Shown piece after piece: positions 56,944-64,000 of a DNA stretch of 64,000 nucleotides (positions within the stretch are counted from its first letter, which is position 1; each line of letters opens with the position of its first letter). The DNA is from Lumbricus terrestris (Eukaryota; Annelida; Clitellata; Crassiclitellata; Lumbricidae). The stretch is from contig OX457039.1 in NCBI GenBank assembly GCA_949752735.1, forward strand, positions 25,541,710 through 25,605,709, in the 5' to 3' direction. A model generated the notes under the pieces. It was not told the origin of the DNA. It was given only the letters and a program-made list of their open reading frames with translations, and did no database searches. The translations under genes and the position numbers were made by a program.

Positions 56944-57146
56944 CTACACAAAACATGTAATAATAATAATCATTTTTATTATCATAGAAGAGTCCTTGCC
57001 CGTGCAGGAACACCAGCTGGATTTCAATTGGACAATGGACACGTGTCCAACAGACATAAACTGAAGACTACCCTAGGCTATTACTTCACAGTAACTTTCG
57101 ACTGATGACCTGTGTATTATATTAATGGCACTGCAGAAGTCTTGAG

Positions 57147-57251
57147 ATAAGCATAAGTTAGATCAGTAATACAAACATTTGCTCATAACTGCATAGTGAT
57201 TGTACTATTATGAGCAAATATTTATATTACTGATCTAGACTATGCTTACAA
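57147..57251. repeat. Imperfect 40-bp inverted repeat
   Basis: AGCATAAGTTAGATCAGTAA (57151 on) pairs with TTACTGATCTAGACTATGCT (57228 on), with continuing complementarity through TTTGCTCATA/TATGAGCAAA, leaving a loop of about 30 nt. Pre-miRNA-sized but AT-rich; it could be a small MITE. Confidence 0.7.
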
Positions 57252-57512
57252 TCACTATGTAGTGATTGCAATTCACATAGTTAACCTCTGCAAGCGCCAA
57301 GTACTTTACGCCACAGTAGTAGAAGACAAGTCTTCAGACTGTTTAACATTAAACAGGACTTCAGTTGATTGCTAGGATATGGCCACTGCAGCGGATGCCT
57401 TGCAAAAGCAACAAGAAATGCTATACCTCCGATGTAGGCTGCTTCAACCATCGATGCAGTCGACCGTGTCTGATTGTCAACAACGAAGTACAACAACTCT
57501 GCAAAAAGCAAA

Positions 57513-57590
57513 TCCGCCCAACGGGGGCTCGAACTCACTACCTCTCGCACTCTTGGCCAGCGTGTTAACCATTACTCTACCGGGCCCCCT
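57513..57590 (-). repeat. tRNA-derived repeat or tRNA pseudogene
   Basis: On the minus strand GGCCCGGTAGAGTAATGGTT begins a tRNA-like A arm and GAGTTCGAGCCCCCGTTGGG contains the B box. The acceptor arms do not pair well and the middle is too long for a standard anticodon arm. A SINE head is the better reading. Confidence 0.5.
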
Positions 57591-57711
57591 GCTCACTGTT
57601 TATTGACATTCTCGATTAATGGTTTAAATAACTGGAAAGTCGTGATTAACGAAAAAAAACATTTTTATTTTCCACCGAAAGTAAATACGATGAATCGTTT
57701 TTTGTCATTGG

Positions 57712-58529
57712 CAGTGTTACCACTGAGGTTTCTGAAATAAACCCAGATTTCCTTTCGAAAAAACCCAGAAAAACCCAGACTATTCATATAAGCTATTTCA
57801 GACCCCCTTTGTTCAAAATTCAAATCAAGCTGGTTATTCGCTTGTTCGCATGAGGATTAACTAAATGTTCGTCAAAAGAGTCGAATAAAATGCAATTACA
57901 GCTTTAAAATATAAATTGTCAAAGTTTTGTCACAGACTCGAGATCCATACTGACAATAAGCTTAATCAATATATTTGAGTGCACATGAGTCTACCAGAAT
58001 CATAAACACATAACACACGTGGCTTAAGTTTACAACGTTTTAAAGTTGTCCGAGGTTTCCAGCCAAATTTTCTTAATACACCAGCAATCCAACGTTTTAA
58101 CCACCTAGATCATTAATACTCTGCAACAACTTGGTTATTATACCACTAGAGGATTGACCTTACTTACAGTGTATAACTGTATATGCATGTTATAGATGTA
58201 ATACGGCTTTACAAGGAAAGAGACGAGTGACCTGGCCTATTTGAAATGTCAAAATGGTTTAATTCTGTGCAGAACTGTTCTTCAGGTTATAAATTATTTG
58301 TGAATTGACAACATGAGATCTTGATTGTGGAGTTTAAATTTAAAAATAGTGGAAAAAAGTATGTATCACAACCATTTTACATTGAATTTCACAAAATATT
58401 CATGTGTTGTAAGTACAAAATGTGAACTCACCAAAATAAACCCAGATCTTGCCCCAAAAAAACTCAGAAACCCAGACGAAGGCCAAAAAACCCAGATCTA
58501 GTGGAAAAAACCCAGCTGTGGCATCACTG
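57712..58529. mobile_element. hAT-type MITE, 818 bp, perfect 8-bp target duplication
   Basis: The ends CAGTGTTACCACTGAGG and the complement of CAGTGATGCCACAGCTGG are followed by AAACCCAG blocks. GTCATTGG is duplicated at 57704-57711 and 58530-58537. Several AAAAACCCAGA motifs repeat inside both ends. No ORF. Confidence 0.85.
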
Positions 58530-58539
58530 GTCATTGGTG

Positions 58540-60150
58540 GTTCTTTCATGACGTGTGATTGGTTGAGCTAAAAATAGACCGTTCTCATTGTACAGCAAGT
58601 TCACGTTGCTTGTTTTCCTATTTTAATTGGCTCATCGAAGCATTGGACCCGTAGTCACGTAGTACCTCCAAATATGCCTATTGTATTGTATAAAAACATT
58701 TATAAAGCTCCTCAACTAGTGTGAATCGTTCAGAGGCGCTCAAATGTTTAGTGGATGATTTTTCCAACTTAGAACATAGACCAAAAGCGAGTCCATTATT
58801 ATCCGCTTTTTGGCGGGAGCTATGTCCAATTAATGATCGGAAAAAATGTATCAAGGCTTCTGATAGGCTGATTGCTTTCCTTTCCGGTTCCAGCTTCTTG
58901 TCGTGTGGAGTGTCAGAAGGTAAAATTTCACTAAATTCGTTGAAAATAATGATTTTAAACGGTAGATGGAGGACTTAAAACCAATTTTTAGGTTAATTAC
59001 TAATTAAAGGTAATGTGTCATGATTCACAAAGTCATTAACGATATTTATTACTTAAAAATCTGCTACATGCTGCGTAAGCTCGTGCCTCATCCGAAGCAT
59101 CGGCCTTAGCTTTGGAGGAACTTTTGCAGCCAATACCGAATCCTCACGACGAATTTCGCCCATGTCTCCGAAAATCAATTTTATTGGTGCAACACACGCA
59201 CAACCCAATAGTTTTGAGACACTAAACCAGTGGTTTTCATTTTCAACCTTTTTCTAGACACAGAATTTTTCTCGGAACCAACGCGTTTCATCTATCCTGT
59301 ATTTCAACTGTAATGTATACATGTTGCATAATGTTCAGCTATGTATTGAATGTACGTTATTCGAACTTCCCGTGCAGTCTATGTAACATTACAATGCATG
59401 TTTTAGAATTCTAGAAGTGTAAACCCAGTGCACAAAACACTTGTCAGAGAATAAAGTTCTGCATTTCCGCTGTATTTCGCTATGGAGAGAATATCGAAAA
59501 ATGAGAAATACGCTCAATCGATGATCACTATTGTTTTGCATTAAAGCATCTTTGCTCAAGCTTACTGCAAAATTTTTAGATGACTAATTAAGGTGCTCAT
59601 GACCCAGGTACAGCCAAAGAAGAAAGTCTTGAGTAGTTTATAAATAGAGTTAGACAAGTCACGTGTAAGTGAATGAAGGCCAAAGAGGAGGCTTTGGAGG
59701 GCAGGATTGAAAAAATCCTAACTTGTATAGGATTGCAGTTGAGAGCTGTTTAGAATTTGCATATCTGTGAAACTCTAGTATCTATTCCAGGTACGAAGCC
59801 AGCAACGCCTCCATTCTGAAACATCTCATCTGTTGTCGCAAAATATTCTTCGTTTCGAGGTACGTTGTTTCCCGAGACCGTAATAGAGGTACTTGTATTT
59901 TTCTCAAATCTACTCATCTCTGCTTGAAATATCTACATGATCTATTTTAATATAATGAAATGACTTGAGTAAATAAGTATATTCCTTTATTTTACCAACT
60001 GCTATACACTCTTGCTTGTGGTTTACTTGCTGCTATTACTTGTATCAGTGCCGAGTTACGAACACATTTAGATATATAAGTTAGTATGTAGCTTTATTTT
60101 TCTTATTCTTAAACTTTTTTCCCAATTCTTTCTCTGTAAGAATTGGGCTA
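58540..60150. other. No gene recognised
   Basis: 58690-58735 is a lone L2 tail in reverse orientation. A frame at 58721-58978 is open but has no ATG and begins inside that tail. A 69-base segment at about 59792-59860 has acceptor- and donor-like borders but no phase-compatible partner. Neither is called. Confidence 0.4.
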
Positions 60151-60156
60151 GCCAGA

Positions 60157-60690
60157 GGAATACTACAGGTGCTTAGTAAAGTTTGGAGCTTGAAGGAAAT
60201 AGGAAAAGCCGCAAAAGTTCAGATGTATGAGACATTGGTGCTGAGTGCATTGCTGTAGAATTCGGAGACTTGGACACAGGGAAGCACAGAAGCAGCGGCT
60301 GAGGGTGTTTGAAATGGCGTGCCTAAGAAAGATAGAAGGTGTCACGAGAAGGGATAGAATAAGGAATACAGAGATATACAACAGACTGAATATTCAGCAT
60401 GATATAATACACAATATTCAGAGCAAACGGTTACGCTACTTTGGCCATGTAACCAGAATGCGGGACAAGAGATATCTAAAGATAGCTGTCAACGGATATG
60501 TGCATGGAAAAAGAAAACAGGGAAGACCAAAGAAGAGATGGTACGACATGATACGAAAGGACTGTTGGGAGATGGGTTGGTCCGTACAGGAGGCTACACA
60601 CAAAGCCCAAGAAAGAGAAGTGGAGATTTTCCATTGCTGGGCGGCTGTCACGTGCGAAAGCATCGTCAAAGCCATAAGGCCCAAAAAAAT
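60157..60690 (+). mobile_element. RTE-like LINE C-terminal fragment
   Basis: Read across one in-frame stop, the sequence is typical: AAKVQMYETLVLSALL, NSETWTL, LRVFEMACLRKIEGVTRRDR, RYFGHVTRM, KRKQGRPKKRWYDMI. The 3' end meets the TIR element that begins at 60681. Confidence 0.7.
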
Positions 60691-61456
60691 AATGTTGTGT
60701 TTCTGATAACCCGACCGACCCTCTTTCATTGCCGCGACTCAAATAATTTTGTTAAAAAAATGTTATTTAACAAAAAAAATTAACATTTTTTTATTAAAAT
60801 TTTTTAAAACATTTTTTTCGAAATTTTTATTGACATAATACGGTGACATTGCCTTCCGTATAGAGTTGGATACTAGGCAAAAAATGTTGTGTTTCCGGTA
60901 ACCCGACCGACTCACTTTTATTGCTGCGACTCGGAAAATTTTGTGTAAATTTTTATATTTACAGTGACATTGCCTTAGGGTTTCACGTCTGCCTAACTAC
61001 TGGTTGCCAGTCTTGAGAAACCTCTAGCCTTATCAATCTCACTTGAGCCACATCTAACGGTGACTAGGGAAAATAAATCTAGCAACCTCTAGGTGTAACT
61101 AGTCACTGGCTCGGCCAGTCTGGAACGACCCCTAGCAGTGATGTTCTGTTCGCACTCATCTTTCCCTTCCCTTCTCACTTTTTCTTACCAGAAAAGATGT
61201 CAACAAAATGAAATGTATAGAATTGTTTTCTAGAGCAATTTTAGGTACAGACAGTCGGGGAAATAGGCAGTTTATACTTCCTTAGAACACGTACTTTGTT
61301 GCAGTGTGTACTTATATGCAAAAAAGAGATTGTGGGGTATAATTTTTCGGATAGTCAGTGTATAAAAATATTTTACCAAAATAAAAATATTTTTCGACCT
61401 ACCTACCCAATTTTTTAGAGCTCTGTTACCGGAAACACAACATTATTTTTTTTTGG
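60681..61456. mobile_element. MITE-like element with ATAATGTTGTGTTTC ends
   Basis: CCAAAAAAATAATGTTGTG at the left and its complement at the right are inverted repeats. The left-end block recurs internally at 60880-60950. Flanks CATAAGGC and CCTAAGTC match at six of eight bases, suggesting an old hAT-type duplication. A related fragment is at 24980-25034 (ACCTACCCAG ... CCATTATTGGCC). Confidence 0.55.
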
Positions 61457-62004
61457 CCTAAGTCAAGTAAAAAAAATTGCAAAAACTTCACTAACTCGGG
61501 CAGACCAATGTCTGAAGTTCTAAAATGAATTTGTCTTTCGTTTGACACATACATAAATACACACGTATTATACGGGTTGTCTTAATGGTTTATCATCTGA
61601 AGTGAGTGGGGGGGATGGCAGTTGCTCTTCTGCCATTGCAGTTGATGACGGACGTTCATGCTTTCTTGTGACTGTTGGTGGCAGCCATAGGCGTAGGGGA
61701 CACTTCAGCAGTGGGGGGGCAAAATTTTTACTTTTGCCCGAAAAATTAAACCCGGAATAATTGACGTCGTGCACACAGCCATTTCTGTTCTTGCACCCAC
61801 ACCCGGGAACAAGGGGCAAATACACCGGGGGCCGGGGCCCGGTCATATTATAGGGACCAGGCTTTGTAATTTTAGGCATATTATATGCAAATTCATTATG
61901 TAGCATATATGTATATATTCCTGAAGCTTAACCAGTTCAAAATTCGCACAAGCAACTTATTAAATTCAAAATAATTGTAGGTTGTTTTGTATTGTATCTA
62001 ATCA

Positions 62005-62637
62005 TCTACAAAGCGCCTCAGTAGTGTGAACCGCTCAGAGGCGCTAATAGTGCGCAAAACCGCGCTCGAAGAGGCAGGTTTTAGGATGAGAGATGGAAGA
62101 AGAGAGACTACCACAGAAAGTGTATAGAGCGAACGCAACGTGAAAGCTCATTTCAAAGAGAAAAACCAATTGAGGCAAATGATCAAGACTGAGCCATTGC
62201 AGTTCTAGAAGGCGGAAGCAAGAGTCAAGGCTGTTGGATGAACAAAGTGGACGGTTGGAGGAAGCTGAGTTGGTATAAGGTCGGTAAGATATTTGGGGCA
62301 AACCCCGCTGAGCCTTGAAAATCAGAGTGAGGAACTTAGATTGTATGTGAGCGCGGAGAGGAAGCCAATGGGTGGAGACAGAACGGCGAAAGATCCTGAG
62401 ACATCTTAAATGAAAATAAGAGGAACGCGTGCTTTTGGAAATGTTCTCAGTTAAGATATTATCCTTCCCGTAATATGAGTGAGCTATCAAGTGCAGCACC
62501 CTGATCCCGCGCACTTGACAAGAAGGAAAAGATTGTAAATTTTCAGAGAGCAGACAAAGATCTGCACGTTCAATGTTGATGATCGCAAGATTATCGTGTC
62601 TATTTTGCCTCATGACCAGTAGCAATTTCGATGTCAT
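62005..62637 (-). mobile_element. L2-clade LINE 3' end nested in the hAT element
   Basis: A frame of about 197 codons on the minus strand holds VRGIRVLHLIAHSYYGKDN, STHWLPLRAHIQSKFLTLIF and LFEMSFHVAFA. These are decayed forms of the L2 thumb region and its YR..LHWLP motif. The L2 tail follows at 62050-62005. Confidence 0.65.
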
Positions 62638-62689
62638 TCAGGCAGTGAATTCCGTGTTCTATTGCACCTATAGTTTGCATGCTGTGAAT

Positions 62690-63090
62690 TTTCCCCAAAT
62701 GCCACGAATAGTCGCAATTTTCGGTCAAATTTCGGCTCTTGAATTTGCTGCGACTCTAGCCATTATTTACCGTTAATTCAGAACTTTTTCGGGAATTTCT
62801 GCCATCCATAGTTGTTGTGAGCTAGCCTAATGTCCAACTCGATTCGGGCAAGATTTTCGGGCAAATTTCTGCTCTTGAATTTGTTTCGATTCTCGCCATT
62901 ATTTAAAAAATGCTCCCGTGAATTCAGAATTTCTCGGGAATTTCTGCTATCAATGGTTGTGAGTTAATATCTAACTCGATTCGGGCAAGATTTTCGGGCA
63001 AATTTGGGCTCTTGAATTTGCTGCGTTTCTCGCCATTAAGCTTATTTATAAAATGCTACCGTAAATTCAGAACTTTTTCGGGAATTTCTG
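62690..63090. repeat. Three tandem copies of a 130-150-bp unit
   Basis: Each unit runs from GGCAAATTTCTGCTCTTGAA through CTCGCCATTATTTA to TTTTCGGGAATTTCTGC and GTTGTGAGCTAATATCTAAC. A fourth partial copy resumes at 63640-63680 on the far side of the RTE insertion, so the LINE landed inside the array. Confidence 0.8.
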
Positions 63091-63094
63091 CTCA

Positions 63095-63640
63095 CCATGA
63101 AGTCCGACCCACACCTCAACGGGGTGAGGGGGTGGCAACGGTCAAGTAGGGGATCGCCTGCTGGGGCTATGCCATCAATGGTGAAGGTTTCGACCGAAGA
63201 ACCATCTTGGGCGTCACGCGAGGTGGACAGGCCCAGCAGGAACCCTGAAACAGCCGGCGAACGTGGGCGGCACCGGACGGGATGGAGCTCCCTCTCCAAT
63301 CCTCGAAATTAACCGAAGAGAATGAGGGTCTGTCAGATGAGTGGCGATGCGCTGACAACAAAGAAAAAACACGATTGAAATCCAATGCCAGTAAATTCTT
63401 CGAAAGCATGCCGAAGGACGATAGGAAAATAAAAACGCTGATGTTCGGCAGGATGGAGGGGACAAATCGAAGAGGGAGACCGCATAGGGAGTGGCTGGAC
63501 GACATCACCAGGTGGGGGAGAGCATCACTCCAAGAGCTGAGTCACGCGGCGATGGACAGAGGTCGATGGAGGAGCTTGATGAAGATGGCAGTGGACACCT
63601 ACGGGCGCTGAGCCCATGGTTCCTGATGATGATGATGATT
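63095..63640 (+). mobile_element. RTE-like LINE 3' end with GAT tail
   Basis: The frame from about 63282 to the stop at 63609-63611 includes a Lys-rich helix, then IKTLMFGRMEGTNRRGRPHR, EWLDDITRWGRASLQEL and MDRGRWRSLMKMAVDTYGR. GATGATGATGAT follows at 63626-63638, the short simple tail usual in RTE elements. Confidence 0.75.
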
Positions 63641-64000
63641 GTTGTGAGCTAATATCTAACTCGATTCGGGCAAGATGGAACTGGGAGATAATATGGTATA
63701 CTAATGAACGTTGAACTTCAAGAAGTTTGGTTAATATTTTCCCGGGTCTACTTGCCCGAAAAAACAGACTTGCCCGAAATTTGGGGGGGCATTTGCCCCT
63801 CTGGACCCCCGTCTCCTACGCCTATGGTGGCAGCTTGTTTTCCTGTACAAGTGCCTCAAGCTTTGATGGTTGCTGTGAATTCAACAAAATCTAGCAGCAG
63901 TGCTCGTTTTGTTGGTTCTTCTGTTCTGTATGTGGACTTGCAGCCAACCATTGACCTTTTTACTTTGAACACTTTGTTCAACTGCGCCATATTATGTCAA

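Larger units (their letters stand above)
61686..63826. mobile_element. hAT-type element, 2.1 kb, perfect 8-bp target duplication, with nested LINEs
   Basis: The ends CATAGGCGTAGGGGAC and GTCTCCTACGCCTATG are inverted with one mismatch. GTGGCAGC is duplicated at 61678-61685 and 63827-63834. Subterminal GGGGGGGCAAAA/GGGGGGGCATTTGCCCC blocks are present. It contains an L2 fragment, tandem repeats and an RTE fragment. No transposase ORF. Confidence 0.88.
61569..63872 (-). pseudogene. Putative 3' coding end of an unknown gene, interrupted by a hAT element
   Basis: Outside the element two segments read as one frame on the minus strand: 63827-63872 (QPSKLEALVQENKLPP, after an AG at 63873-63874) and 61569-61685 (TVTRKHERPSSTAMAEEQL ... 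to the stop at 61569-61571). The join falls exactly at the 8-bp duplication. Just upstream another frame, from an ATG at 63990 (MAQLNKVFKVKRSMVGCK), overlaps the first segment. I do not recognise the protein. The short length makes chance a real possibility. Confidence 0.35.

Noticed and set aside
57513..57590. Functional tRNA gene
   Set aside because: The acceptor stem does not close and the central region is too long for an anticodon arm. A SINE head explains it better.
58721..58978. 85-codon plus-strand frame followed by a GTAAAA donor
   Set aside because: No ATG. It begins within a reverse-oriented L2 tail, and the only candidate next exon (about 59792-59860) is out of phase.
1..64000. 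CRISPR arrays, bacterial operons, integrated virus genes
   Set aside because: No regular repeat-spacer array, no ribosome-binding-site-led gene runs, and no recognisable viral structural or replication genes. All RT sequences are of LINE type.

Overview
The window is eukaryotic: long introns with GT-AG junctions, AT-rich intergenic DNA, dense non-LTR retrotransposons, SINEs, DNA transposons and microsatellites. Gene content (a vertebrate-like GANP, sushi and mucin-like exons) and L2/RTE LINEs point to an invertebrate metazoan, plausibly a marine deuterostome. The species cannot be fixed from sequence alone. A run of 200 N at 30511-30710 marks an assembly gap.

Layout. 696-26421 (minus strand) holds a near-complete germinal-center-associated nuclear protein gene (GANP/MCM3AP). 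I traced it as 24 coding exons, about 1,948 codons, close to the roughly 1,980 residues I recall for human GANP. Its introns carry an L2 LINE, an L2-tailed SINE pair, a Helitron, hAT MITEs, a perfect 30-bp hairpin and microsatellites. 26450-35600 is gene-poor and full of MITEs. It also has an odd repeat-containing ORF with a SAP-like motif (30975-31964) and a 60-bp minisatellite (33344-33590).

35602-45064 is a layered transposon region around a minus-strand secreted or surface-type gene, made of a Thr-rich 12-residue-repeat exon, a linker exon and a sushi/CCP exon. The mucin-like exon is split by a hAT element with a perfect 8-bp target duplication. That element is split by a second hAT, again with a perfect duplication. 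A sister copy of the first hAT (35602-39037) lies in the same window and is split by a piggyBac-like element flanked by TTAA. Each copy serves as the empty-site control for the other's insertion.

48034-56943 has five minus-strand exons with consistent phases that encode an unrecognised protein with an EF-hand-like stretch. In one of its introns (51484-55908) sits a complete-looking 4.4-kb DNA transposon. It has perfect 31-bp terminal inverted repeats and encodes a two-exon, about 622-residue DUF7869-like protein, a family I know from invertebrates but cannot place in a named transposase superfamily. This is the best candidate for an undescribed mobile system here. 57-64 kb is mostly repeats (hAT MITEs, RTE and L2 fragments, a tRNA-derived repeat). 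It includes a third hAT with perfect duplications (61686-63826) that interrupts what looks like the 3' coding end of another minus-strand gene.

Limits: no database search was possible. Exon edges were set by reading splice sites and phase by eye. Repeat families are named from termini, target duplications and remembered protein motifs.
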